From assembly GCF_963677565.1 (NCBI RefSeq), contig NZ_OY781981.1, forward strand, positions 4,543,751 through 4,607,750: a stretch of 64,000 bases of DNA. Reading direction: 5' to 3'. Shown here one piece after another: positions 18,195 through 28,500 of this stretch. The translations under genes were made by a program, and so were the position numbers. Origin of the DNA: an uncultured Draconibacterium sp. (lineage in GTDB: Bacteria > Bacteroidota > Bacteroidia > Bacteroidales > Prolixibacteraceae). The notes beneath the pieces are model-generated. The model was not told where the DNA came from, searched no databases, and saw nothing but the letters and a program-made list of their open reading frames with translations. Within the stretch, counting starts at the first letter, position 1. The number at the start of each line of letters is the position of its first letter.

Positions 18195-19661
18195 TTACAA
18201 CTTATCGATAAAAGCTGCTTCTCTTACATTTTCGCCTTTCTGTTTTGTAAGTGCATCACCAAGATCCAGACGTGCTTCATCTGCAATTTTTAATAGCTTC
18301 TCCACCATCTCCGGATATTGATCCTGCAAATCATAATCCTCGCTGGGATCTTGCGCCGTATTATACAGAGCCATCGGAAATGAAATCATACCATACTCTC
18401 CAGGGTAACCATCTTTCCCTTGTGGTTTTTCGTAGTATGAAAGGCCATTATGTGGTAAAACAAGTTTCCAGTTTTTATATCGAACTGCCTCCAGATTTGC
18501 CATGCCAAATCCCCAATAGTAGTAGAATTCCTCACGTTTACCTGTTTCCTGTTTATCGAGAAGCAAGGGTAAAAAGTTAATCCCGTCTATCTTCTTTTCA
18601 GGGAGTTGAGCTCCTGTAATTTCACATAAAGTAGGCAAAATATCGATATTGCTTACCAGCTGACTATTTACAGTTCCTCCCTCAATTTTACCGGGCCATT
18701 TTATAATACATGGGACTCTGTTCCCACCATCAAACGTTGTATTTTTGCCTTCGCGAAATCCGCCTGTAGAACCTGCATGATTACCAAAATTCTTCCAAGG
18801 GCCATTATCGCTAGTCATTATCACAATCGTATTGTCATCAATACCATTTTCTTTTAACGCTTTTTCTATTTCGCCTACTGACCAATCCAATTCTGAAATA
18901 ACATCACCGAATAATCCAAGTTCGCTACTTCCTTTATGCAAATCGGAGACAGCAATTGGGACATGTGGCATCGGATGTGCCAAGTAAAGGAAGAATGGAT
19001 TTTCTTTCTTGGCATTGGCATTAATTATCTTTACAGCTCGATCAGTAAAAATCGTAGTTAATTTCGCCTGATCGTTCAAATCTGCAATCGTATCTACTGG
19101 TTCATTCCCATCAATTAATTTCAATGGAGGCCAATTTCCTTTTCTATTGTTTGGATCAGTTACCGGTTTACCATCATAATCAACTGGCCAAATATCATTT
19201 GAATATGGAATACCATAAAAACTATCAAAACCATAGCTTAATGGAAAATATGGAGCTTCATTTCCCAAATGCCATTTTCCTAACATGGCAGTAGAATATC
19301 CAATTTCTTTTAATGTAGATGCGATGGTTTCTTCTTCAGGATTTAATGCAATTCTACTGGTTGGTAACAATGCTCCATTGATACCAACACGACATGAATA
19401 ACATCCGGTTAACAAGGAAGCTCTTGATGCTGAACAAACTGCGCTACCTGCCATAAAATTGGTAAAACGCATTCCTTCCTGTGAAAGTTTATTTATATTC
19501 GGTGTACGGATACCGGTCATTCCATAAGGTTCAGTATCCCCATATCCCATATCATCAAAAAAGACAATAATGATATTTGGATTTCTTGTCTGTGTATTCT
19601 TTTCGACGGAGCAGCCTCCAAGAATGAGACTAAGTATAAATAGTATAGAAAATATCTTCAT
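18195..19661 (-). CDS. S1 sulfatase lipoprotein with CSASR maturation motif
   Basis: Start set at MKIFSILF (19661), giving a lipoprotein signal (LILGGC, Cys about 17) and leaving 4 bp to the upstream gene; the earlier Met at 19700 would overlap that gene. The 488-residue type I sulfatase has NIIIVFFDDMGYGD (Asp pair near 36-37), GKWHLGNEAPY, HPMPHVPIAVSD and MTSDNGPWKNFGNHAGST. The formylglycine motif is CSASR (Cys about 76), with Ala where all seven neighbours have Pro; C-x-(P/A)-x-R is still accepted in the family. TAQDPSEDYDLQDQYPE is the C-terminal element. It is similar in architecture to the arylsulfatase at 21183-22595. Confidence 0.92.
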   Translation of the reverse strand: MKIFSILFILSLILGGCSVEKNTQTRNPNIIIVFFDDMGYGDTEPYGMTGIRTPNINKLSQEGMRFTNFMAGSAVCSASRASLLTGCYSCRVGINGALLPTSRIALNPEEETIASTLKEIGYSTAMLGKWHLGNEAPYFPLSYGFDSFYGIPYSNDIWPVDYDGKPVTDPNNRKGNWPPLKLIDGNEPVDTIADLNDQAKLTTIFTDRAVKIINANAKKENPFFLYLAHPMPHVPIAVSDLHKGSSELGLFGDVISELDWSVGEIEKALKENGIDDNTIVIMTSDNGPWKNFGNHAGSTGGFREGKNTTFDGGNRVPCIIKWPGKIEGGTVNSQLVSNIDILPTLCEITGAQLPEKKIDGINFLPLLLDKQETGKREEFYYYWGFGMANLEAVRYKNWKLVLPHNGLSYYEKPQGKDGYPGEYGMISFPMALYNTAQDPSEDYDLQDQYPEMVEKLLKIADEARLDLGDALTKQKGENVREAAFIDKL

Positions 19662-19665
19662 GTTT

Positions 19666-21147
19666 CTAATTTTTATTATCAGGTTTCGTAACAGTAACAC
19701 TTTTCGGCGTAACTGCTGCCGCTTTAACTCTTTCAGTCAGTTTTATATCAAGTTCTTTGATCAGGTCTGCAAACCGTGAATCTTTTGCCAGGTTATGCAT
19801 CTCAGCAGGATCTGCTTGACGATCATAGAATTCAATTAAATCAGGCCCACCTTCTTCCCAGCGGGTATAGCGGTATTTACATGTTCTTAATGTATATCCG
19901 TAAGTTGGTGTAGTATAACGACTCATGTATTCGTTGTTGACTTCAGACAGTGCATTTTCCCTTATAATCGTGGATGCATCCTTCAAAATAGGAACCATAC
20001 TTTTGCCCATCACATGTTCCGGAATCGTTAATCCAGCCAATTCGGAAAGTGTAGGGTAGAAATCAATCATTTCCACAATTGAGTTAGTAACTTGCCCTTT
20101 TGTACTTTGCCCCGGATAGGAAATCACCAAAGGCATGCGATCTGAGTTTTCAAACAAAGTCATTTTCTGATAATAACCGTGTTCGCCCAAATGGTAACCA
20201 TGATCGGAAGTAAATAAAATAATCGTATTTTCACGTAGGCCCAATTGATCCAACGCATCCAGAACACGTCCTACCTGTGCATCCATAAATGAAATCGTGG
20301 CATAATAACCTTGAATAGCTGAACGTGCTGTACTATCCGGCAGATCATTTTGAGCCTTCCATCTTCTCATCAAGTCCTTAGCTGGCTTCGGAATGGTTTC
20401 AAAATACCCTTCAGGTACCTCAGGAACTTGTATATCATCTTTTGGATACATCTCAAAATATTTCTTAGGAGCAACATAAGGAGTGTGTGGTTTATAAAAA
20501 CCTACGCCCAGGAAAAACGGGTTATCCTGCTTCGCAAACTGTTTGAGCAATTTGATCGATTCGGTGGCTACAATTCCATCGGTTTGTTCTTCATCTTCGC
20601 CATCGGCAGCCAACCAACTAAGTGAAGCTCCCAGCATTTTGTTCGAGCCGGGAGTGATGCTAAAAATCTTGTCTTCCTCATCTTTATCGCGGCCACGCGG
20701 ATTAACAGTAATGTTCCACGATGGTGGATCATCGTGCCCCGGAGTACCAATCTCGCTGGGATTGCCATAATGATAAAGTTTTCCGACACGCGCAGCTGTG
20801 TAACCGTTATTCATAAAATTCTGCGACATGGTCACAACGTCTGGAACACGTTCACGTACTAAAGTATTTAAATCTTTTAATCCAGTTTGATCAGGATACA
20901 ATCCTGTCATGAATGATGCTCTGGACGGCGCACATAAAGGGAAATTTGTAAAGGCATTATTAAATACCAGACCATCACCAGCCAGTTTATCGATGTTTGG
21001 TGTTTTCACCATATAATGACCATAGGTACTGAAATCGCAGTTCAGATCGTCAGAAATAATGAAAAGAACATTCATTGGTTTTTTCTGAGCATTTACTGTT
21101 GACGTTAATCCAAGAACAAAAATAAACAGGACTAAAAATTGTTTCAT
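19666..21147 (-). CDS. S1 sulfatase, iduronate-2-sulfatase-like
   Basis: The 493-residue exported protein (signal peptide ending around STVNAQ) has the hallmarks of the iduronate-2-sulfatase-like branch of S1: NVLFIISDDLNCDFSTYG (Asp pair near 33-34), formylglycine motif CAPSR (Cys about 72) followed by GLYPDQTG, GKLYHYGNPSE, GVGFYKPHTPYVAPKKYFE and FTSDHGYHLGEHGYYQKMTL. If the resemblance reflects function, it would act on a 2-O-sulfated uronic acid or a sterically similar sulfated sugar, which would suit an iduronate/glucuronate-containing algal glycan; other sugars are also known for this branch. Its stop is only 4 bp from the next start. Confidence 0.92.
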   Translation of the reverse strand: MKQFLVLFIFVLGLTSTVNAQKKPMNVLFIISDDLNCDFSTYGHYMVKTPNIDKLAGDGLVFNNAFTNFPLCAPSRASFMTGLYPDQTGLKDLNTLVRERVPDVVTMSQNFMNNGYTAARVGKLYHYGNPSEIGTPGHDDPPSWNITVNPRGRDKDEEDKIFSITPGSNKMLGASLSWLAADGEDEEQTDGIVATESIKLLKQFAKQDNPFFLGVGFYKPHTPYVAPKKYFEMYPKDDIQVPEVPEGYFETIPKPAKDLMRRWKAQNDLPDSTARSAIQGYYATISFMDAQVGRVLDALDQLGLRENTIILFTSDHGYHLGEHGYYQKMTLFENSDRMPLVISYPGQSTKGQVTNSIVEMIDFYPTLSELAGLTIPEHVMGKSMVPILKDASTIIRENALSEVNNEYMSRYTTPTYGYTLRTCKYRYTRWEEGGPDLIEFYDRQADPAEMHNLAKDSRFADLIKELDIKLTERVKAAAVTPKSVTVTKPDNKN

Positions 21148-21182
21148 AATTATTATTTTTACTTCACCATTAAGCTTTGGTA

Positions 21183-22595
21183 TTAATATTTTTCGAGTTG
21201 ATTTTCAACTGGTACTACCGATGCCAGATGTTCTTTTAAGAGGATTTGAATTTCAGCAATCACATCAGGGTGTTGTTCAGCAATATTATATTTTTCCGAT
21301 GGATCAACATTCAGATTATATAATTCAGGTATTTCGAGCTCTTTCGGACCACCCATACCATATGCAGGTTGTGTAATAAAGTGGGCTTTATAAGCTCCTT
21401 TACGTATAGCAAATACTTTTTGTCCACGGTAATAAATCACCACATCGCGAGGCGATTCCGATTTGCCTGCTATTGTTTGTGTTAAATCATAACCGTCATA
21501 AACACGGTCATTAGGTAGTTGAGTACCCGCCAAATTACAAAAAGTGGGTAGTAAATCCATGGTTGTTCCAAGATCGGTTACCACTCCGGATTTTACAAGA
21601 CCTGGCCCCCACATTACAGTCGGCTCACGCATACCTCCTTCGTATGTCCCGCCTTTACCTCCTTTTAACAAACCGGCGCTTCCCCCGTTTTCGTTGAACA
21701 GTAACCACGGTCCGTTATCAGATGTAAACACCACAAGTGTATTGTCTTCCAATCCGTTTTCTTTTAAGGCTGATACAATCTGACCAACGCTCCAGTCAAT
21801 TTCTTCAATTACATCACCATAGGTTCCGCGCAAACTTTTCCCTTCAAAATCTTTTGATGGAAACAAAGGGACATGTGGCATAGACTGAGCCATATATATA
21901 AAAAATGGCTCATCCTTTTTTTCTTTAATAAAATTGATGGCTTCCTGGGTATATCTTCTTGTTATGGTTGTCTGATCGGCAGGTTGTTCTATTATTTCCC
22001 GATTTCTTTTTAAAGGTACGTTAAAATATCCCGGTTTAGGATTGGCACAAGCTTCAAAATAATTAACACTGTCTGGGAAAGCATGATCCATATCGTTGCT
22101 GTACGGGATTCCATAATAGTAGTCGAATCCATGCGAATTTGGATCGAAAGGCTGTAAATGACCGAGATGCCATTTACCGATGCAGGCGGTGGAATATCCG
22201 GCATCTTTCAGCGCTGAAGCTATTGTAATCTCACTTTCTGGTAATCCTCCTTTTGAATTGTCATACAAAACTCTTTTCTGGTCGCTGCACATTCCAGAAC
22301 GAACAGGCAATCTCCCGGTCATCAAACCTGCACGGGAAGGAGTACAAACTGATGCGGCCACATAAAAATTGGTCCACTTCTGGCCTTCAAAAGCGAGCTT
22401 ATCCAGATTAGGAGTTTTAATGGTTGGATGTCCAAAAATTCCAACATCACCATAGCCCATATCGTCTGCAAAAATCAAGATAATGTTCGATTTTTTGGAT
22501 TCTTGTGAAGTGGCAGCATATAAATTCTTACTACCAACAAAAAAACCGGGTATCATCATCAGAAAGATGAATGTTTGTAATCGTAGTTTATTCAT
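21183..22595 (-). CDS. S1 sulfatase, arylsulfatase-A-like
   Basis: The 470-residue exported sulfatase has NIILIFADDMGYGDVGIFG (Asp pair near 44-45), formylglycine motif CTPSR (Cys about 84) followed by GLMTGRLPVRSGM, CIGKWHLGHLQPFDP, SMPHVPLFPSKDFEG, IEEIDWSVGQIV, FTSDNGPWLLFNENGGSAG and the GKGGTYEGGMREP loop. This combination is typical of arylsulfatase-A/galactosamine-6-sulfatase-like enzymes. The C-terminal ELYNLNVDPSEKYNIAE element is present. It is closely spaced with its neighbours (12 bp from the sulfatase before it, 35 bp to the next), fitting one transcript. Confidence 0.93.
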   Translation of the reverse strand: MNKLRLQTFIFLMMIPGFFVGSKNLYAATSQESKKSNIILIFADDMGYGDVGIFGHPTIKTPNLDKLAFEGQKWTNFYVAASVCTPSRAGLMTGRLPVRSGMCSDQKRVLYDNSKGGLPESEITIASALKDAGYSTACIGKWHLGHLQPFDPNSHGFDYYYGIPYSNDMDHAFPDSVNYFEACANPKPGYFNVPLKRNREIIEQPADQTTITRRYTQEAINFIKEKKDEPFFIYMAQSMPHVPLFPSKDFEGKSLRGTYGDVIEEIDWSVGQIVSALKENGLEDNTLVVFTSDNGPWLLFNENGGSAGLLKGGKGGTYEGGMREPTVMWGPGLVKSGVVTDLGTTMDLLPTFCNLAGTQLPNDRVYDGYDLTQTIAGKSESPRDVVIYYRGQKVFAIRKGAYKAHFITQPAYGMGGPKELEIPELYNLNVDPSEKYNIAEQHPDVIAEIQILLKEHLASVVPVENQLEKY

Positions 22596-22607
22596 AGTTA
22601 TTCTTAT

Positions 22608-24053
22608 TTAAGATTTTTTAGGGAGTTTTGACAGGTCAAATTTAAAGCGGTATTCAAGGAATGAAATACCCTCGAGTTCCGTACCTTTGGTAACCTCATT
22701 CCACCATTCTTCGCACGCAGCTTTCATTATTTCTGTCCTTTCTGGATAATCACGGCTTAAATCGTGCTGTTCTTTCGAATCTATCATCATGTTAAACAAC
22801 TCAACTGTTGTTTCTTTTTCATCATTTGGAAAATAACTGTAATCCTTTTTCCAAACCAATTTCCAGTCGCCACTGCGCATCGCAATTGAATTCAGGTTAG
22901 CCCAAAAAACATCTCGCTCCTGGATTTGCTCATTATTAATTAAAGTTGGTAGCAGCGAGGTACCATCAATTTTACTGTCATTCTCAATTCCACAAAACTC
23001 AAGAATAGTAGGCATAAAATCCATTGTCATCATTAGCTCGTCAGTCCTGTGGGGTTTAAATTTCTCAGGATAATAAAAAATAGCCGGCACACGAATTCCT
23101 CCTTCGTATAGCGTTGCTTTTGAACCATTGAAATATCCGTTGGCTCCTGGGTATTTATCGGCAGCAACCTGTAAAGCACCATTATCGGAAGTAAAAATGA
23201 TCATCGTATTTTCCATTATTCCCTGGCGCTCGAGCTCATCGACCAACATTCCTACACCTTCGTCCAGTATTTTAATCATTTCGCGGTACCTGCGCTGGTA
23301 TTCGTGAACTTCCATGGCTGCACCATTATCGTACATATACGTATCTTCTGTACGTATCGGATCATCATTCCGTCCCTGAATTGGCGTATGAATAGCCGCG
23401 TGCGGAACATAAAGGAAAAACGGTTGTCCTTCACTTTCTTTTACAAAATCAACAGCGTATTTATTGATCAAATCGGTAGCGTAACCGGGTTCATTGGCTT
23501 TCTCTTTATTGTGCCACCAATCCACTTCGGGAGTAGTATTGTAATGCGAAATAAAATCGACATTACCTTTTAAGAAACCGCGAAACTCGTCGAATCCATG
23601 ATTTGTAGGGTTGTATTTCATATCCATTCCCATGTGCCACTTTCCAAACACTGCTGTGCGGTATCCGGCTTCCTGAAGCTTTTTAGCAAACGATGGATTT
23701 TTTGTTGGATCAAGTCCCTCATCTCCCCCGGTTTCTGAATAAATATGATTTAGTCCGACACGTTGCTGATACGAGCCTGTCATAATTGAAACGCGCGTTG
23801 GCGAACAAACCGGTGCGTTGGTATGAAAATTTGTACATACAACTCCATTTGACGCTAGCTTGTCTAAAGCAGGAGTTTCCAAACCAATTCCGCCAAAAGA
23901 CGTGATTCCTGAATAACCCAGGTCGTCTGCCATTATCAGAATTACATTGGGTTTTTTCGGAGCTTTTGAATCGGCTGCCAAAAGTTTTTGATGACCTAGA
24001 AACAGCATTAAAACACACAGAACAATCAAGATTTTGGACAAAGGTTTAGTCAT
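22608..24053 (-). CDS. S1 sulfatase, arylsulfatase-A-like
   Basis: First sulfatase after the second SusCD pair. The 481-residue protein has a signal peptide (about residues 1-26), NVILIMADDLGYSGITSFG (Asp pair near 43-44), formylglycine motif CSPTR (Cys about 83), TAVFGKWHMGMDMKYNP, VPHAAIHTPIQGRNDDP and FTSDNGALQVAADKYPGANG, then YEGGIRVPAIFYYPEKF. The C-terminus has ELFNMMIDSKEQHDLSRDYP. The hairpin at 24110-24134 separates it from susD, so expression may depend on read-through or on a promoter in the 93-bp spacer, which I could not recognise. Confidence 0.93.
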   Translation of the reverse strand: MTKPLSKILIVLCVLMLFLGHQKLLAADSKAPKKPNVILIMADDLGYSGITSFGGIGLETPALDKLASNGVVCTNFHTNAPVCSPTRVSIMTGSYQQRVGLNHIYSETGGDEGLDPTKNPSFAKKLQEAGYRTAVFGKWHMGMDMKYNPTNHGFDEFRGFLKGNVDFISHYNTTPEVDWWHNKEKANEPGYATDLINKYAVDFVKESEGQPFFLYVPHAAIHTPIQGRNDDPIRTEDTYMYDNGAAMEVHEYQRRYREMIKILDEGVGMLVDELERQGIMENTMIIFTSDNGALQVAADKYPGANGYFNGSKATLYEGGIRVPAIFYYPEKFKPHRTDELMMTMDFMPTILEFCGIENDSKIDGTSLLPTLINNEQIQERDVFWANLNSIAMRSGDWKLVWKKDYSYFPNDEKETTVELFNMMIDSKEQHDLSRDYPERTEIMKAACEEWWNEVTKGTELEGISFLEYRFKFDLSKLPKKS

Positions 24054-24109
24054 GACATTATAAATTTGTCGTTTTCAAATTTGAACGGATTGATTAATTG
24101 AGAGTAAAA

Positions 24110-24134
24110 GCAGGAAGGAGATTTCCCTTCCTGC
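24110..24134 (-). terminator. hairpin downstream of the second susD
   Basis: GCAGGAAGG at 24110-24118 pairs perfectly with CCTTCCTGC at 24126-24134 (9 bp, 7-nt loop), followed on the minus strand by TTTTACTCTC. It lies just after the susD stop (24147) and before the sulfatase series. As at the first susD, it likely limits read-through or protects the 3' end of the susCD message. Confidence 0.65.
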
Positions 24135-24146
24135 ATAATTATTTAA

Positions 24147-25586
24147 CTAGTAACCTGGATTATTTTCATTTATGTTACCATTGGCGTCAATTTCTGACTG
24201 AGGAATTGCGAAAAGCTTATGTTTATCTGCGGCAGAAATTACTCCTCGTGCTAATGCACTAGAAATAAAAGTTCCGTTTCTAATCATATCTTCTCTTTCT
24301 TTCCCTTCAAAGAAAAGTTCGTGAATTCGTTCTTCAAGTATTTTATCTCTGAGACTTTCCTGAGTATAATCGCCAAGTGATATTGAGCTTATACCTGCAC
24401 GTGTACGAACTTCGTTAATCAAATCTATACTTTCCTGATTTGGGCCACTCAATTCATTCAGTGCTTCTGCTCTTGCCAATATAATGTCAGCATAGCGAAT
24501 TTCTGGTAAATCAATTCCAGTTTGTGGAGAAAGTGCATTCGGATCTGTTCCGAACTTTACACAAAGTGATTGATCGTTTCCATATCCTTCTCGAACAGGA
24601 TTTCCTGGATCAAGACTTATATAGCTAGTCTCAAATGCATTTAATCTCGTATCTCCTTCTTCGAACGAATCAAGAAATGAATCATACCAATAGGTTCTAG
24701 TGGCAAAAACTGATTCCCCTGGAGGCAATGGGTAATCTTTGGGAAGGTTTAAAGCAGCCAGATATTCAGCATGATTTACAGATTCAGCGGTATGTACCCA
24801 GATTAATTCACTATTTCCTTCATTTGCAACACCAAATACATCCATATAATTGTCCTGTAACTCATATACATTTAAATCCATTATAGCTTGGCTCGCATCA
24901 GCGACTTTTTGCCATTGCATAGTATTGAGATAATATTTACATAAAAATCCAAGGGTAGCACCTTTGTTTAAACGTCCATACTGAGAAGCAGTAACTGACA
25001 AATCTGCAGTTGCTTCATTCAGGTCAGTTTCGATGCGACTCATCATTTCTGCATCAGTAGCTCTCGGAAGTTCCAAATCTGCCGTGTAAGTAGTAGTAAA
25101 AATAGGTGTAGTACCGAAATGATTATAAAGAATAGCATACGCTTGTCCGCGCACACCTTTTGCTTCCGCTGTTATTGCTTTAATAAATTCATCACTATAA
25201 TCTCCACCGTCACTTAATTTATCAAGCACTAAATTAGCATTTCTAATAATAGTGAACAGCTCATTCCATTTGCCGGAAAAATGACCATTATTGGCATCCC
25301 ATGTAAAATCTTTGAATGGTGCAGCAGTCGCTGCCTCCCAGCTACCTCCAACCCCATAAGCAGAACCGGTCATATAAACACTTACAAAAAAATCTCTTGG
25401 ATAGTTCAACACAGCAGTATGAAAACTACTGTACATCGAGTAGACCAAAGTACTAAGCCCATCCTCTGTTTGAAGGAATTGATCGGACAATTCAGAGTAT
25501 ACTTCTTCTTCCAGTGGTTCAGTACAACTATATGGAACTGAAAGAACTAGAAATAATATAATTGCTATATAAATTTTATTCTTCAT
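24147..25586 (-). CDS. susD: SusD/RagB-family glycan-binding lipoprotein
   Basis: The 479-residue surface lipoprotein (SVPYSC lipobox, Cys about 21) is the binding partner of the SusC encoded 11 bp upstream. It shows the SusD pattern: a TPR-like N-terminal half (VRGQAYAILYNHFGTTPIFT), LPEIRYADIILARAEALNEL, IDLINEVRTRAGI, and the terminal LFAIPQSEIDANG with NPGY. It is divergent from the first SusD of the window, so the two systems probably recognise different oligosaccharides. Its position ahead of eight sulfatases suggests a sulfated ligand, which is inference. Confidence 0.96.
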   Translation of the reverse strand: MKNKIYIAIILFLVLSVPYSCTEPLEEEVYSELSDQFLQTEDGLSTLVYSMYSSFHTAVLNYPRDFFVSVYMTGSAYGVGGSWEAATAAPFKDFTWDANNGHFSGKWNELFTIIRNANLVLDKLSDGGDYSDEFIKAITAEAKGVRGQAYAILYNHFGTTPIFTTTYTADLELPRATDAEMMSRIETDLNEATADLSVTASQYGRLNKGATLGFLCKYYLNTMQWQKVADASQAIMDLNVYELQDNYMDVFGVANEGNSELIWVHTAESVNHAEYLAALNLPKDYPLPPGESVFATRTYWYDSFLDSFEEGDTRLNAFETSYISLDPGNPVREGYGNDQSLCVKFGTDPNALSPQTGIDLPEIRYADIILARAEALNELSGPNQESIDLINEVRTRAGISSISLGDYTQESLRDKILEERIHELFFEGKEREDMIRNGTFISSALARGVISAADKHKLFAIPQSEIDANGNINENNPGY

Positions 25587-25597
25587 TTTTCTGAGTT

Positions 25598-28500
25598 TTA
25601 AAATTGAACATTTACACCTAACATCCAGGTTCTCGCCAACGGATATGAGCTATAATCGATTTTTACATTACTCTGCCCGAATGCATTTGCTTCAGGATCA
25701 TAACCTGTATAATCAGTAATTGTGAATAAATTCTGCCCGGAAACGTATACTTTAGCAGAACTAATACCTCCTATTTTTACAGGAACATTATAACTCAATT
25801 GAACACTTTTCAGACGGATATATGAAGCATCCTCAATTACAAGATTATTTACTTTGCTACTTGCTCCATAAGCGCTAGAGTTAATTCCTGAAGGCCAAGT
25901 CGCATCAGTATTTTCTGGTGTCCATCGATTATCTACCTGATAGCTAAGTTTATTTCTAGTTGCATTACCTGGATACATACTTTCCATGGCCATACCATTT
26001 AATAAGTCTGCTCCCTGCTGCCCCTGAATAAAAATATCTAAATCAAAATCTCCGTAAGTAAAAGTATTTCGTAGCCCATAAGTAAAATCAGGATAAGGAT
26101 CACCTAAGACGACTTGATCTGCTGTTGAAATTTGTCCATCGTTATTAACGTCATCAAAAATGGGGAAGCCTGGTTGAGCGGTTGGTTGGGCAGAACCATC
26201 AATTTGAGCTTGATCTTGAAAAATACCGGTAATGCGATAGCCATAATATGATCCTAACGGAAGTCCAGGTTTGAAAATCGCAGTATTACCACCATTTACT
26301 TGAATATATCCAGTCTGGATAGATTCAAGATCACCCAGTGAAAGTACTTCATTCTTAATTGCAGATATATTAAATGTTGTATTCCAGTTAAATTTTGATT
26401 TAATGATGTTTCTTGAATGAATCATAAATTCAAAACCACCATTTTTCATCGAACCAACATTTCTTAAAATTGAACTATATCCAGAAGATGTCGGTAATGG
26501 AAGATTTAACAACATATCTGTTGTTTTCTTTTTAAAATAATCTATCGATCCTGTAATTCGTCCATTCAGAAAACCATAATCAACACCAATGTTAGTCTGT
26601 GCTGTGGTTTCCCATTTTAAGTCTGGATTAGCAATTCTAGAAGGTACTGTACCAACAAATGTACTACCGTCAAGAATTGCAGTTCCTCCTGCCTCATAGG
26701 TACTTAAAGAGGTATAACTGCCAATTTCCTGATTACCGGTTTGCCCCCAACTTGCACGAAGTTTTAATTCACTAAAAACCTCGGGGACAAAATCTTCTTC
26801 AGCTAGTTTCCACCCCAATGCAAATGATGGGAAATAACCATACTTATTATTTTCACCAAAACGGGAAGAGCCATCTGCCCTAATCGAAGCAGTTAAAAGA
26901 AAATTATAGATTGAATAATTGACACGTCCAAGATAAGAAAGTAATGTATTTGATTCCTTATGACTTGCAACACCTGCATTACTTGGATCTCCAAGTCCCA
27001 GATTATTAGTCATTAAATCATCAGATGGGAAATTACTAGTTCCAGCGGAAAAACTTTTTAGCATAAATTCTTGATATGTCACACCACCCAATACATTCAG
27101 ATATTGGTTTTCATTAATCGTCTTATTATAATTCATGGTGTACTCAGCCAAAATATTTGAACGACTAAGTGAAGCAATATTTGCAAATCCTTTTGCGGCA
27201 ACTCCTCGAATTGTTTTTGTAGAGTTATACAGATCTCTGCGCATATTTTGATTGTCAAATCCAACATTCAATTTTGCACTTAAATCTTCAACAATTTCAT
27301 ATTCTAACGTAGTATTTCCGAACATCCTGTTGGTTTCGCTTTTACTTGAGATTCCATAAATAACACTCATTGGGTTATTTATTGTAAGCTCACTAGAACG
27401 GAAAAATGTACCATCCTCATTGTATACAGGTAAGGTAGGGTCGTACCATATTGCATCATATACTGCTCCTGCTGATTCATTGGTTTGAACCCCTCCAATA
27501 TAATTATCGCTATTCTCTCTACTATTATTAAGATTCAAACCAAATTTTAGTTTCTCTCCTATTTGTTGGTCCAAATTGACCCTGGCTATATATCTTTTAA
27601 CGCCTGTCTCCTTAACTACACCATCCTGGTCAAAGTAATTTAGCGAAACATAAAATTTAGTTTTTTCTACACCTCCAGACATTGACAGGTTATGACTTTG
27701 CATTGGCGCAACTTTATAAATTTGATCTTGCCAATCTGTCCCTGCACCAATAGCAGAAATATCTGAAGCAGAAAACCGAGGATCAAGTCCTTGCTCTGCA
27801 GCCATCTCATTAAATGTGCTTATGTATTCAGAAGCAGATAAAACATCTACCTTTTTCGTTATAGACTGTAACCCAGCATAAGCATCATAACTAAACTTAA
27901 TTCCGTGTGATCCCTTTTTAGTTGTAATTAGGACAACTCCATTAGCTCCACGTGAACCGTATATTGCAGTTGCTGATGCATCCTTAAGAATCTCGATTGA
28001 TTGAATATCATTAGGGTTTAGTGCATTTAAAGGATTTTTTGCGTTGAGGTTAGCCCCCACTTCTGCAACCTGTGAGGTGCTTGACCCCGTTAGTCCTTCA
28101 CCGTTATCAATTGGCAAGCCATCAATAACATATAAAGGTTCATTCCCTGCATTTACTGAACTTGCTCCACGAATTCGAATAGATAAACCCCCACCGGGTT
28201 CATTTGACGCCTGTGTAACCTGAACTCCAGCAATACGCCCCTGCATCGCCTGATCAACTGAAGATATCGCTCCACGGTTTAAATCTTCACTCTTTACTGA
28301 TGAAACAGAGCCTGTTAAATCGCTCTTTTTAACCGTACCGTAACCAATAGCTACGACTTCTTCCAGACCAATCGTTTCTTCGATCATTACAATATCGATT
28401 GTGGACTGTCCGTTAACTACAACTTCATGCTGCTTCATGCCAACAAACGAGAATTGCAATGTTGCATCGGACGGTACATTTACGATTGTATATTTACCAT

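Noticed and set aside
19662..19700. Longer start of the sulfatase ending at 18195
   Set aside because: It would overlap the upstream sulfatase by 35 bp; the lipoprotein signal begins at the Met at 19661.
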